A DNA stretch of 64,000 bases from Aliirhizobium wenxiniae (GTDB lineage: Bacteria; Pseudomonadota; Alphaproteobacteria; Rhizobiales; Rhizobiaceae): the NCBI RefSeq assembly GCF_019511445.1, contig NZ_JAEUAN010000005.1, positions 62,001 to 126,000 on the forward strand. The letters run 5' to 3'. The position numbers and the translations under genes were made by a program. Positions 18,564 to 27,677 of the stretch are shown one piece after another. The notes beneath the pieces were generated by a model. That model did no database searches and had not been told where the DNA came from. It worked only from the letters and a program-made list of their open reading frames with translations. The number at the start of each line of letters is the position of its first letter. Positions within the stretch are counted from its first letter, which is position 1.

Positions 18564-19070
18564 ATGGCTGTCCCAGGTTCCAGGCGAGACCTTCTTGCGG
18601 CGATCTCCACGAGTTTCGAAAGGCTTTGGGCCGATCTTGCCCGCGTGCCAGAAGCGCGGGCGGGGGAGGCATCCATGCAGGGACACGTGACGGGCACAAT
18701 GATGAGCCCGACCGATCTCGTTGCCTATCTGATCGGCTGGAACGAGCTGGTGCTGAAATGGCTGGACCGGGATGACAGGGGCGAGCCGGTCGATTTCCCT
18801 GAGACGGGGTTCAAATGGAATGAGCTGGGACCACTTGCCCGAAAATTCTATGCGGACCACGAGGCGCTCGAATGGCCCGAGCGGTTGGAGCGACTGAGGG
18901 CAGTGAAGCAACTACTGGTCTCGACAATCACCGATCGGTCAAACGACGAGCTTTACGGCAAGGGCTGGTACGGCAAATGGACCAAGGGGCGCATGATCCA
19001 GTTCAACACGTCATCGCCCTACGCCAATGCACGGGCACGCCTTCGCAAATGGCTGAAGGCGCAGGGGTGA
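18564..19070 (+). CDS. ClbS/DfsB-family four-helix protein
   Basis: A 168-residue protein of the ClbS/DfsB family (former DUF1706). MSPTDLVAYLIGWNELVLKW matches the core helix with the family's GWN signature, and the C-terminal YANARARLRKW is typical. ClbS of E. coli is a cyclopropane hydrolase that protects against the genotoxin colibactin. Homologues without a colibactin cluster, as here, have unknown function. The start ATG at 18564 is the only good one. It stands alone, divergent from alr. Confidence 0.82.
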   Translation: MAVPGSRRDLLAAISTSFERLWADLARVPEARAGEASMQGHVTGTMMSPTDLVAYLIGWNELVLKWLDRDDRGEPVDFPETGFKWNELGPLARKFYADHEALEWPERLERLRAVKQLLVSTITDRSNDELYGKGWYGKWTKGRMIQFNTSSPYANARARLRKWLKAQG

Positions 19071-19193
19071 GTGTCGCCGACGCCTGATGATCCCGCCTTG
19101 CGGCATGCGACCCTATGACAGCTGTAGATTGGTGCGATTTCGACTGCTGCCGTTTGCTGCCTTTGCGGGAAATTGATACCTCATTCCCGCACA

Positions 19194-19357
19194 TGGTGCG
19201 GCCGGCATTAGTCGACCGCATGGGAACAAGGGCAGTTTCAAACTGAACCCGACCGCCCCCGCGACTGTGAGCGGCGAGCTTTTCGAAACACCACTGTGGC
19301 CTTGCGCCATGGGAAGGTTCGACAAGGCATCGACCCGTGAGTCAGGAGACCGACCCT
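19194..19357 (+). promoter_or_regulatory. Cobalamin riboswitch upstream of the CbiM-like gene
   Basis: The conserved order of B12-riboswitch elements is present: GGTGCGGCCGG, GGGAAC, the core CCGCCCCCGCGACTGTGAGC, CACTG, GGGAAGG, and the B12 box GAGTCAGGAGACCG. A small hairpin (CCGTC-gggtgt-GACGG) sits next to the AGGAG ribosome site just before the gene, which suggests control of translation. Binding of adenosylcobalamin would reduce expression. Confidence 0.92.
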
Positions 19358-19406
19358 GTGCATCTGATCAATCAACGACCGTCGGGTGTGACGGACAGGA
19401 GCACAT

Positions 19407-20084
19407 ATGCATATCGAACCGGGCCTCGTGGACGGGGCAAAAATCATTCTGAGTTATGCCACCGCAGCAGGGGCGGGGCTTTTCACATTGAAACTGGCGC
19501 GGGACACGATCCGGCAACAGGGGCTCGTCTCGCTGGCCTCGCGCACAGTGATTACGGCCGCGGCAGTTTTCTCGTTCTTTGAACTTCTGCCGCATTATGC
19601 AGTCGGCGTGTCCGAGGTGCATTTCATTCTCGGGTCGACGTTATTCCTGCTGTTCGGTGCAGCCCCTGCGGCAATCGGTTTGGCGCTCGGTCTTGCAATC
19701 CAGGGCCTGTTCTTCGCCCCGGCGGACCTGCCGCAATATGGAATGAATGTCACGACGCTGCTGGTTCCGTTGTTTGCGGTAAAGGCGCTTGCGGACCGCG
19801 TCATCGCGCCGGGAACCGCTTATGTCGACCTCACCTATATGCAGGCGTTGAAACTATCGACAGCCTATCAGGCCGGTGTCGTGGCCTGGGTTGCGTTCTG
19901 GGCGTTTTACGGCGCAGGCTTTGCTGCTGACAATCTGATGGCGATTGGCACGTTCGGGATTGCCTATATGTCGGTCGTGTTGATCGAGCCGCTGGCCGAC
20001 CTTGCCGTGCTTGCCGTTGCCAAGACCTTGAGCGCTCTGAACGGTTCCGGCTTCGTCACGAGGCGTGTGCATAACGCAGCCTAA
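19407..20084 (+). CDS. CbiM-like energy-coupling-factor permease
   Basis: A 225-residue inner-membrane protein that begins MHI, as CbiM proteins do; the N-terminal Met-His is the cobalt-binding residue pair in that family. Six hydrophobic segments are visible. The riboswitch directly upstream ties it to cobalt or corrinoid supply for B12. No CbiN, CbiQ or CbiO gene is adjacent, so it either works alone or borrows a distant energising module. Substrate assignment rests on the riboswitch and the N-terminus. ATG 19407 follows ACAGGAG. Confidence 0.75.
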   Translation: MHIEPGLVDGAKIILSYATAAGAGLFTLKLARDTIRQQGLVSLASRTVITAAAVFSFFELLPHYAVGVSEVHFILGSTLFLLFGAAPAAIGLALGLAIQGLFFAPADLPQYGMNVTTLLVPLFAVKALADRVIAPGTAYVDLTYMQALKLSTAYQAGVVAWVAFWAFYGAGFAADNLMAIGTFGIAYMSVVLIEPLADLAVLAVAKTLSALNGSGFVTRRVHNAA

Positions 20085-20104
20085 AGCGAGCGCCTGAGAC
20101 CATT

Positions 20105-20134
20105 CAGCCTCGCCGAGGTTGCCCGGCGAGGCTG
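20105..20134. terminator. Hairpin between convergent cbiM-like gene and dnaB
   Basis: A perfect 10-bp stem (CAGCCTCGCC and GGCGAGGCTG) with a 10-base loop in the 56-base convergent gap. Neither side has a clear T-run, so termination in either direction would be weak or factor-assisted. Confidence 0.45.
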
Positions 20135-20140
20135 GTTCGA

Positions 20141-21643
20141 TCAAGGTTCCTCGTATTGGACGAAGCTCGGTTCGGCCAGATCGGTAAAGCGGGTGAATTC
20201 CGACTGGAAGGCGAGCTTGACGGTGCCGGTCGGTCCGTGACGCTGCTTGGCGATGATGACGTCCGCCGTACCCTTGACGCGCTCCATATGCGCTTCCCAT
20301 TCCGGATATTTCGGATCGGAAAGATCGCGGGGCTCCATGTTCTTCACATAGTATTCCTCACGGAACACGAAGAGCACGACGTCGGCGTCCTGCTCGATCG
20401 AGCCCGATTCGCGAAGGTCGGAGAGCTGCGGGCGCTTGTCTTCGCGGCTTTCGACACCGCGCGACAGCTGCGACAGTGCGATGATCGGCACGTTGAGTTC
20501 CTTGCCGAGCGCCTTCAGGCCCGTGGTGATCTGGGTGATTTCCTGCACGCGGTTTTCACCCGACTTGCCGGAACCGGTCATCAGCTGGATATAGTCCACC
20601 ACCAGGCAATCGAGGCCGCGCTGTCGCTTCAGGCGGCGGGCACGGGCGGAAAGCTGGGCGATCGAGATACCACCGGTCTGGTCGATGAACAGCGGCACTT
20701 TCTGCATCATCTGGGAGCAGGCGACGAGTTTTTCGAAATCAGCCTCGGTAATGTCACCGCGACGGATTTTGGACGACGACACTTCCGTCTGCTCGGAGAT
20801 GATACGTGTCGCCAGCTGTTCGGACGACATTTCGAGCGAGTAGAAGCCAACGACGCCGCCATTCTTGGCCTTGAACGATCCGTCAGGCGCAATGTCCTGC
20901 TCGTAGGCTGCCGCGATATTATAGGCGATGTTGGTGGCAAGCGAGGTCTTGCCCATACCCGGACGTCCCGCAAGCACGATCAAGTCGGAGCGCTGCAACC
21001 CGCCCATCTTGCCGTCCAGCGACAGGATGCCGGTCGAGATGCCCGATAGCTGGCCATCACGCTCGAACGCTTCACCGGCCATATTGATGGCGATTGCCAC
21101 CGCATCGTTGAACGACTGGAAACCGCCGTCGTAACGACCGGTTTCGGCAAGTTCGAACAGGCGGCGTTCGGTGTCTTCGATCTGGCTCTGCGGCGGCATG
21201 TCGAGTGGTGCGTCATAGGCAATGTTGACGACATCCTCGCCAATGGTGATCAGCGCGCGGCGAAGCGCCAGATCGTAGATCGCCCGGCCGTAGTCTTCCG
21301 CGTTGATGATCGATACGGCATCGGCGGCAAGACGCGCGAGATATTGCGCGACGGTCAGATCGCCCACCTTGTCGTCGGCCGGCAGAAAAGTCTTCAGCGT
21401 GATCGGGTTGGCGGTCTTGCCCATGCGGATGATATCGCCGGCGACCTCGTAGATCTTGCGATGCAGGGGCTCGTAGAGATGCGGCGGCTTCAGGAAGTCC
21501 GAAACGCGGTAATAGGCGTCGTTATTGACCAGGATCGCACCGAGCAGCGCCTGTTCGGCCTCGATGTTGTTCGGCGCCTCGCGATAGTGCGGCGCTGCAT
21601 CCTTGTTGCTCAGAGATGCCAGATTGCGCGCGACTTCGTTCAT
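20141..21643 (-). CDS. dnaB: Replicative DNA helicase
   Basis: A 500-residue hexameric helicase that unwinds DNA ahead of the fork. The N-terminal DnaG-binding domain (NIEAEQALLGAILVNNDAY) covers about 25-125. The RecA-type domain carries Walker A GRPGMGKTS at 226-234 and Walker B LDCLVVDYIQLM. DLRESGSIEQDADVVLF is a DnaB signature. No intein is present. Start at 21643. Confidence 0.97.
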   Translation of the reverse strand: MNEVARNLASLSNKDAAPHYREAPNNIEAEQALLGAILVNNDAYYRVSDFLKPPHLYEPLHRKIYEVAGDIIRMGKTANPITLKTFLPADDKVGDLTVAQYLARLAADAVSIINAEDYGRAIYDLALRRALITIGEDVVNIAYDAPLDMPPQSQIEDTERRLFELAETGRYDGGFQSFNDAVAIAINMAGEAFERDGQLSGISTGILSLDGKMGGLQRSDLIVLAGRPGMGKTSLATNIAYNIAAAYEQDIAPDGSFKAKNGGVVGFYSLEMSSEQLATRIISEQTEVSSSKIRRGDITEADFEKLVACSQMMQKVPLFIDQTGGISIAQLSARARRLKRQRGLDCLVVDYIQLMTGSGKSGENRVQEITQITTGLKALGKELNVPIIALSQLSRGVESREDKRPQLSDLRESGSIEQDADVVLFVFREEYYVKNMEPRDLSDPKYPEWEAHMERVKGTADVIIAKQRHGPTGTVKLAFQSEFTRFTDLAEPSFVQYEEP

Positions 21644-21866
21644 GATCTTCTACCCGTCCTGTCCGTTCAAGGTCTCGGTTCTAGTGGTAACTGCACCGCC
21701 CCGAAACCATGCATTTCGCCTTCGGCTGTTACCCACAGCTATCCACAGCAGGCGTCATTTACGCGAAACAAAAAAACTAATGAAGCGATAAATCCGGTTG
21801 ACTGTGATCGCCCGAAGGCTGGCGGCGACTCAACTGGAACCGGCCCATTATACGCCGTGAAAGAGA

Positions 21867-21900
21867 CAAAAAAACGCCCGGCAATGCGCCGGGCGTTTTG
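21867..21900 (-). terminator. Intrinsic terminator after the TRAP permease gene
   Basis: On the minus strand: AACGCCCGGC, loop GCATT, GCCGGGCGTT followed by a T-run. It lies 23 bases after the permease stop. The remaining 220 bases to dnaB hold no gene. Confidence 0.88.
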
Positions 21901-21922
21901 GGTGGGATGGTGGAAATGGGGC

Positions 21923-23977
21923 TCAGGCGGCCGCAGCCGGTGCCCGTGATGCCGAAACCTGCCGCAGCAGAACCGGAATGATCAGGGCCACTCCGATGAG
22001 CGACGATATCAGTTCGGGTACGACCAGCAGGATTGCGGCAACTATCAGCAGCACCTGTTCCCATTTCTGCGTCCGCGTCAGCATCCAGCCGGAAAGGGCT
22101 GCCCCCAGGCAGGTGATGCCGAGCACGCAGCCGAAGAAGGCGAGGAAGAAATTGCTCCAGGTGAAATCGGCGGTCACCAACAGCAGGGATGGCGAGAAGA
22201 CGAAGACGAATGGCACCAGAACCTTGCCGAGCCCGAGCCGGAAAGCGGTGTTACCCGTCTTGAACGGATCGGCCCCCGCCATGCCCGCCGCCGCATAGGC
22301 CGCAAGCGCCACCGGCGGCGTGATATCGGCCAGCACGCCGTAATAGAAGACGAAGAAATGCGCCACGATAGGTTCTACGCCAAGCATGCCGAGCGTCGGC
22401 GCGGCAATCGTCGCCATGATGATGTAGTTCGCCGTCGTCGGAATGCCGCAGCCCATCAGGATGCAGACGACGCCGGTCATGATGAGGGTGAACAGCAGCG
22501 TCAACCCGGTTGCGGAGAACATGCCCGTTGGCAGGATAGCGCCGACAAAGGTTGCCATCTGCGCAGCCGTCGAGGTGACAATATAGGAAATCTTGAAGCC
22601 GACGCCGGTGAGCGTCACAACGCCGACGATGATGCCGACGGTTGCCGCAGCCGCACCGACGGCAAGCGCGTATTTCGCCCCGTCGCGCAGGCCTTCGAAG
22701 AGTTCGGTGAACGACATGCGCCGACGCGGATTGAGAAGGCCGACGGCGATGCAGAGCGTGATGCCCCAGAAAGCTGCAAGATAGGGCGTGTAGCCCGACA
22801 TCAGTACCGCGATCAGTACGACGAGCGGGATGACGGTCGGCCAGTCACGCTTGAAGGCTTCCTTCAGGTCAGGCATTTCGTCGGACGTCATGCCGCGCAA
22901 GCCGTTGCGCTTGGCTTCGAAATGAACCTGAACCAGCACGCCGAAGAAGTGCATGAAGGCCGGCACGATCGCGGCGACGATGATCGTCGTATAGGGCAGG
23001 TTGAGGAACTCGATCATCAGGAAGGCAGCAGCCCCCATGATCGGCGGCGTGATCTGGCCGCCTGTCGATGAGGCCGATTCGACGGCGGCAGCAAAGGTGC
23101 GCTTGTAGCCGAGGCGGATCATCGCCGGGATGGTGAGCGATCCGACCGTCACCGTATTGGCGACCGAAGAGCCGGAAATCATGCCGAACAGCGCCGATCC
23201 GAAGATCGACACCTTCGCCGGGCCGCCGGCATAACGCCCTGCGACCCAGGCGGCGCAATCGAGAAACAACTGGCCAAGCCCGATGCGGGTGGCAAACACG
23301 CCGAACAGGACGAAGTGGAAGACATAGGTCGCCACCACGCCGAGCGCGATACCGTAAATCCCCTGCGTCGTCAGATAGAGATGGTTGATCAGCTGCGAGA
23401 AGGTCGCGCCGGGATGTACGAGAATACCCGGCATGGACGGCCCCCAGATGGAATAGGCCATGAACAGAAGCGCGATGACCGGCAGCGGCCAGCCGACCGA
23501 GCGGCGCGTCGCTTCCAGAAGCACGAGGACCAGAAGGCCGCCGAGCACGACATCGGTTGTGGTCGGATTGCCGACGCGGAAGGCGAGATCATCAAGCGGG
23601 ATGAGGGGGACATGAAGGACCGCGACGACGGCGCCGATCGCCAGCGCCCAGTCAAGCAATGAAATGCCAAGCGGACGCAGGAGGGTCGATTTCGGAGGCT
23701 CCGCCGAATCGCGGCGCTTGAACGGAAAAACCAGAAAGATCAGGCCGAGAACGAAGGAAAGATGGATGCCGCGATGGACCATTTCCGACAGAAGGCCGAA
23801 ACCGGCGGTATAATAATGGAAAATCGACAGCGCGACGAGCAGCGCGCCGATCAGCTTTGCTGCCGCCGGCGCCAGTGCGCGGAAGCGGATTTCGGCGTCG
23901 AACTGCTCTTCCAGTTCACGCGCCTTTGCTTCATCGAGTTCCATCGGTGCGATCTTGTCGCCGTTTTCGGTCGCCAT
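21923..23977 (-). CDS. TRAP transporter, fused 4TM/12TM permease (TAXI type)
   Basis: A 684-residue inner-membrane protein that joins the small (DctQ-like, about residues 35-200) and large (DctM-like, about 210-640) TRAP membrane subunits in one chain. FGMISGSSVANTVTVGS and SASSTGGQITPPIMGAAAF are hallmark signatures of the large subunit. TRAP systems use ion gradients to import small solutes, often carboxylates. It lies 85 bases downstream of its TAXI-family binding protein, with a hairpin between, and ends at a strong terminator. Confidence 0.95.
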   Translation of the reverse strand: MATENGDKIAPMELDEAKARELEEQFDAEIRFRALAPAAAKLIGALLVALSIFHYYTAGFGLLSEMVHRGIHLSFVLGLIFLVFPFKRRDSAEPPKSTLLRPLGISLLDWALAIGAVVAVLHVPLIPLDDLAFRVGNPTTTDVVLGGLLVLVLLEATRRSVGWPLPVIALLFMAYSIWGPSMPGILVHPGATFSQLINHLYLTTQGIYGIALGVVATYVFHFVLFGVFATRIGLGQLFLDCAAWVAGRYAGGPAKVSIFGSALFGMISGSSVANTVTVGSLTIPAMIRLGYKRTFAAAVESASSTGGQITPPIMGAAAFLMIEFLNLPYTTIIVAAIVPAFMHFFGVLVQVHFEAKRNGLRGMTSDEMPDLKEAFKRDWPTVIPLVVLIAVLMSGYTPYLAAFWGITLCIAVGLLNPRRRMSFTELFEGLRDGAKYALAVGAAAATVGIIVGVVTLTGVGFKISYIVTSTAAQMATFVGAILPTGMFSATGLTLLFTLIMTGVVCILMGCGIPTTANYIIMATIAAPTLGMLGVEPIVAHFFVFYYGVLADITPPVALAAYAAAGMAGADPFKTGNTAFRLGLGKVLVPFVFVFSPSLLLVTADFTWSNFFLAFFGCVLGITCLGAALSGWMLTRTQKWEQVLLIVAAILLVVPELISSLIGVALIIPVLLRQVSASRAPAAAA

Positions 23978-24010
23978 CGTATCTCATCCTGTTATGCGAA
24001 CAGTCGAAAA

Positions 24011-24037
24011 CGGCGGCCTGCAGGCTGCGGGCCGCCG
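24011..24037 (-). promoter_or_regulatory. Intercistronic hairpin between TAXI binding protein and permease
   Basis: An 8-bp GC stem (CGGCGGCC and GGCCGCCG) with an 11-base loop, in the 85-base gap after the binding-protein stop. Stems at this position in transporter operons protect the upstream message and lower permease expression. No T-run, so not a full terminator. Confidence 0.5.
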
Positions 24038-24062
24038 CATCTGATCGGTGGTCGATCGACGG

Positions 24063-25043
24063 CTATTTCAGCACGCCGGCTTCCTTGTAGAATTTTTCCG
24101 CACCCGGATGCAGCGGAATGCCGAGACTGGTGACGGCGTTCTGCAGCGTGATCATCTTGCCCTTGGCATGGCCGGCATCGAGTGCCTGGCGGGTGGCGTC
24201 GTTCCACATCGTTTTGGTGATGTTGTAGACGAGGTCTTCCGATTGCTTGGCGCTGGTGACCCACTGGGCAGCGACAGAAATCGTCTCGGTGGCACCCACA
24301 CCCTGATAGGCGCCTTCCGGCACCGTGTCCTTGGCGAAGAACTTGTATTCCGACATCAGCTTGTCCACTTCCGGGCCGCTGATCGGGATGAGCGAGATGC
24401 CCGAGGACGTGGCGAGTTCGGAAATTGCGCCGGTTGGATAACCACCAACAAAGAAATAGGCGTCGAGGCCGCCGTCGCGCAGATGCTCGCCAGCCGGACC
24501 TGGTTTCAGGTGCTCGGCCTTGATGTCGCTTTCCTTGAGCCCGTAGGCGGCAAGAACGATGCGTGCGTCGACGATCGTGCCGGAGCCGGGTTCATCGATG
24601 GAGACGCGCTTGCCCTTGAGGTCGGCCACCGACTTGATGCCGGAATTTTTCGAGGCGACGAGATGGATGGTTTCCGGATACAGCGTCGCGATCAGGCGCA
24701 GGTCTTCGACCTTGCCCTTGCCCTCGTAAAGCCCGGTACCGCTATGCGCCCAGAAGGCGACGTCGGACTGGGTGAAGCCCGATTCCATCGAGCCGCCCTG
24801 GATGGCGTTGATATTGGCGACCGAACCGTTGGAGGCGACGGCCGTGGCAACGAGGCCAGGAACGCCCTTGTCGCCGGCGCCGGAGATGGCGTTCGCGATC
24901 AGGCCGCCGATCGGGTAATAGGTGCCGGCCGTGCCGCCTGTGCCGATGCGGAAGAAGGCCGGCGTCTGCGCGGCGGCAATGCCGACGCCTGCCACGATTG
25001 CAATTGCAGCGCCAAGCGCCACGAATTTTCTGCTGATGGTCAT
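24063..25043 (-). CDS. TAXI-family TRAP solute-binding protein
   Basis: A 326-residue periplasmic protein. A signal peptide covers about residues 1-25 (cleavage after GIAAA). The mature start TPAFFRIGTGGTAGTYYPIGGLIANAIS is the TAXI-family opening, here given only in part: GTGGTAGTYYPIGG is the key motif. Start at 25043 follows AAAGGGAGCATC; an in-frame start at 25136 is rejected because it would bury the signal peptide. It is the first gene of a two-gene operon with the fused permease. The ligand is unknown; glutamate-like and other carboxylates are known for relatives. Confidence 0.93.
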   Translation of the reverse strand: MTISRKFVALGAAIAIVAGVGIAAAQTPAFFRIGTGGTAGTYYPIGGLIANAISGAGDKGVPGLVATAVASNGSVANINAIQGGSMESGFTQSDVAFWAHSGTGLYEGKGKVEDLRLIATLYPETIHLVASKNSGIKSVADLKGKRVSIDEPGSGTIVDARIVLAAYGLKESDIKAEHLKPGPAGEHLRDGGLDAYFFVGGYPTGAISELATSSGISLIPISGPEVDKLMSEYKFFAKDTVPEGAYQGVGATETISVAAQWVTSAKQSEDLVYNITKTMWNDATRQALDAGHAKGKMITLQNAVTSLGIPLHPGAEKFYKEAGVLK

Positions 25044-25152
25044 GATGCTCCCTTTCTTGTCATTACCGACAGGATGGAGAAGGGAGTGATCGTCTGTCAA
25101 GCGTTGACACAATTTTGCCCGAATTCGTGATTGCATCGGGTGTCTCGCAGAA

Positions 25153-25183
25153 CAAAAAAAGCCCCCGGCGGAACCGGAGGCTT
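25153..25183 (-). terminator. Intrinsic terminator of the ribosomal protein operon
   Basis: On the minus strand: GCCTCCGG, loop TTCC, and CCGGGGGC (one U-G pair), then seven T. It lies 23 bases after the rplI stop codon. Confidence 0.9.
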
Positions 25184-25205
25184 CTGTTGGCGGTAAGGCC
25201 AGATC

Positions 25206-25781
25206 TTATTCGTCGTCGCCGTCGCGATCAGCTTCCGGATCGAAGAAGTCTTCCGGACGCAGTGCGTCTTCGTCAACGCCGTAGATGGCGTCAGCGGAGG
25301 TGAGGCTTTCGCCCTGGGCCTGACGCTCGGCTTCTTCAGCCGAACGGGCAACGTTGACCGAGATCTGGATCTCGACTTCCGAGTGCAGGTGCAGGGTGAC
25401 TTCGTGCAGGCCGATAGCCTTGATCGGGTGGTTCAGGTCGACCTGGTTGCGGCCGATGTTGAAGCCTTCGGCAGCCAGGGCGTCCATGACGTCGCGGGCA
25501 GCAACCGAACCGTAGAGCTGGCCGGTTTCGCCAGCCGAACGAACGATGACGAAGGTCTTGCCGGCGAGAGCGTCGGCAACCGTCTGGGCTTCGCCCTTGC
25601 GCTCGAGGTTACGGGCTTCGAGCGTTGCACGCTCAGCTTCGAAACGCTTCTTGTTGGCGTCGTTGGCGCGCAGCGCCTTGCCCTGCGGCAGCAGGAAGTT
25701 ACGAGCGTAACCGTCGCGAACCTTTACGGTTTCGCCCATCTGGCCGAGCTTGGCGATGCGTTCAAGCAGAATGACTTGCAT
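25206..25781 (-). CDS. rplI: 50S ribosomal protein L9
   Basis: A 191-residue protein that binds 23S r[35 protein letters not shown], of which [14 protein letters not shown] is the universal signature, starts the N-terminal RNA-binding domain. A long connecting helix (about 40-75) and the C-terminal domain follow. An acidic tail of about 40 residues ([16 protein letters not shown] at the end) is an alphaproteobacterial extension. Last gene of the operon rpsF-rpsR-DUF2232-rplI. Confidence 0.97.
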   Translation of the reverse strand: MQVILLERIAKLGQMGETVKVRDGYARNFLLPQGKALRANDANKKRFEAERATLEARNLERKGEAQTVADALAGKTFVIVRSAGETGQLYGSVAARDVMDALAAEGFNIGRNQVDLNHPIKAIGLHEVTLHLHSEVEIQISVNVARSAEEAERQAQGESLTSADAIYGVDEDALRPEDFFDPEADRDGDDE

Positions 25782-25802
25782 GTTGGAGTTCCTTTCTAGT
25801 TC

Positions 25803-26780
25803 TCAATTTTCTGGATTGGGTGTGTTCTGATCCATGTCGTTCTTAGCCGGCGTCAGCGCGATGGTTCGGCGGGTGTCCATGAGACCGAGCACGAGGATCG
25901 CGAAAGCAGGAAAGACGAGCATGGAGGAGAGGTATGCGAGGATAAGGACAGGCAGACGCCAGTCCTTGCCCTGACTGCGGAAATGGATGGTGGCAAAGCC
26001 CGACATCAGGAAGCCTGCGCCGAATGTGCCGCAGATCGTGGCGCCGACCATCGCAGGCACGCCGCCGAAAAAGGTCAGCACGATACCGCCGAGAAAAATG
26101 AAGATGGCGTGGCGGTTCATGCGCAGCGCCGACGGCATGTCTTCGCGAGGGCGCAGTGCGCCGCCCGAGCGCGAGACGATGCGCATGGCGATATAGAAGG
26201 CCGCAAAGAGGAAGAGCACCCACATGCCGCCCTGAACCATCGGCAGCATCAAAAGCATCGTGGATTTCCACTGGGCCACACCGGCGGGATCGAGCGCAAG
26301 GCCCGGCTCCTGCGTCTGGATGGCAGCTGTCATGGCATCGACCACCTGGCCGACCAGTTCAGGTCCATAGCCGATGGCGACGCCGAGCGCGATGACAGCG
26401 ATGGTCACGAGGCCGCACAGATGCAGCAGAATATCGGAAATCGGGTACCAGGCGACGAGATGATCGGGACCGCCCAGTTCGGAGGCCGGGCGCGCCAGAT
26501 TGGCGAGATGCGACAGCCAGCCGGCCGGGATCAGCGTGGCGACCGCCATGGTCACGGCGAAAATCGGGGAAATCAGGATCGCGCCAAGAATGGCTGCGGT
26601 GACGATGCCGGTAATTGCGGCGCGATTGCCCCAGCCGAGGCCGGCAATCAGGATAGGCAGGGCGGATGCAGCATAAAGGATGGCGGCAAGAGACGACTGC
26701 GCGTTCGCACCCATCACGAGGAGGGTAGCAACAACGCCGGCCAGAATGCCGGTGGGCAGTACTGTCTGTGTCTTGTTCAT
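25803..26780 (-). CDS. DUF2232 multi-pass membrane protein
   Basis: A 325-residue inner-membrane protein with about eight hydrophobic helices and the DUF2232 (YybS-like) pattern. It lies between rpsR and rplI, a position conserved in rhizobia and in some Gram-positive bacteria. The function is unknown. The start at 26780 (MNKTQTVLPTG) follows a GAGAG site; the longer start at 26807 is less likely. It is 21 bases upstream of rplI. Confidence 0.85.
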   Translation of the reverse strand: MNKTQTVLPTGILAGVVATLLVMGANAQSSLAAILYAASALPILIAGLGWGNRAAITGIVTAAILGAILISPIFAVTMAVATLIPAGWLSHLANLARPASELGGPDHLVAWYPISDILLHLCGLVTIAVIALGVAIGYGPELVGQVVDAMTAAIQTQEPGLALDPAGVAQWKSTMLLMLPMVQGGMWVLFLFAAFYIAMRIVSRSGGALRPREDMPSALRMNRHAIFIFLGGIVLTFFGGVPAMVGATICGTFGAGFLMSGFATIHFRSQGKDWRLPVLILAYLSSMLVFPAFAILVLGLMDTRRTIALTPAKNDMDQNTPNPEN

Positions 26781-26945
26781 TACGCTCTCGCTGTCCTGCC
26801 AGATCAAGCAGTTAGGGGACAGGCCTGAATCAATTTGACAGGCGCTTCATCCCCAACATGGGGTTTGGTTACTTCTGTTTCCGATCCGCGCCCAACGCGG
26901 AAGGGAGAATGGACCCGCCGAAAAGATCGGCAGGTCCGGTATCAA

Positions 26946-27194
26946 TTACGATACGACGTAAGGCAGCAGGCCGAGGAAACGGGCGCGCTTGATGGCCTGG
27001 GCCAGTTCGCGCTGCTTCTTCTGGGAAACTGCGGTGATACGCGAAGGTACGATCTTGCCGCGCTCGGAAATGTAGCGCTGCAGGAGACGAACGTCCTTGT
27101 AGTCGATCTTCGGTGCATTTGCGCCCGAGAAGGGGCAGGTCTTGCGACGACGATGGAAAGGACGGCGTGCCGGGGACGAGGATACGTCAGCCAT
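26946..27194 (-). CDS. rpsR: 30S ribosomal protein S18
   Basis: An 82-residue protein. [23 protein letters not shown], with the family core RRKTCPF, then [19 protein letters not shown] are diagnostic. S18 pairs with S6 on the 30S platform. It is 24 bases downstream of rpsF. Confidence 0.97.
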   Translation of the reverse strand: MADVSSSPARRPFHRRRKTCPFSGANAPKIDYKDVRLLQRYISERGKIVPSRITAVSQKKQRELAQAIKRARFLGLLPYVVS

Positions 27195-27218
27195 TGTGTT
27201 TTCTCCTTGAGACCCAGA

Positions 27219-27677
27219 TTAGGATTCGCGAGCCGGGCGCGGTGCGCGCTCGAAGCCGCCTTCACGCGGAGGGCGATCGCCGAATTCGCGGCGCGGGCCA
27301 CGATCGCCGAATTCGCGGCGCGGGCCACGGTCGTCACGCGGACGGTCGTCACGGTCGCGCTTCTGCATCATGGCAGACGGGCCTTCTTCGTGCTTCTCGA
27401 CGGCGAGCGTCATGTAGCGAAGAACGTCTTCGTTGATGCGCATCTGGCGTTCCATTTCGTGCACGGCAGCAGCCGGAGCATCGATGTCCATCAGAGCGTA
27501 GTGAGCCTTGCGGTTCTTCTTCATGCGGTAGGTCAGGGACTTGAGGCCCCAGTTTTCTACGCGCCCGACCTTGCCGCCATTAGCTTCGATGACGCCCTTG
27601 TACTGTTCGACGAGGGCTTCAACCTGCTGAGCGGACATATCCTGCCGGGCAAGGAATACGTGTTCGTAAAGAGCCAT
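27219..27677 (-). CDS. rpsF: 30S ribosomal protein S6
   Basis: A 152-residue protein. [14 protein letters not shown] opens the ferredoxin-like fold and [18 protein letters not shown]-type residues follow. The last 46 residues form an Arg/Asp/Gly-rich tail with a 9-residue repeat encoded by an exact 27-bp tandem duplication (27274-27327). The tail is typical of rhizobial S6 proteins in character but the duplication count may vary between strains. First gene of the operon. Confidence 0.97.
   Translation of the reverse strand: MALYEHVFLARQDMSAQQVEALVEQYKGVIEANGGKVGRVENWGLKSLTYRMKKNRKAHYALMDIDAPAAAVHEMERQMRINEDVLRYMTLAVEKHEEGPSAMMQKRDRDDRPRDDRGPRREFGDRGPRREFGDRPPREGGFERAPRPARES
27274..27327. repeat. 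Exact 27-bp tandem duplication inside rpsF
   Basis: Two identical 27-base units lie head to tail (27274-27300 and 27301-27327). They keep the frame and encode two copies of the nonapeptide containing RGPRREFGD in the disordered tail of S6. Such units expand and contract by slippage. Confidence 0.95.
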
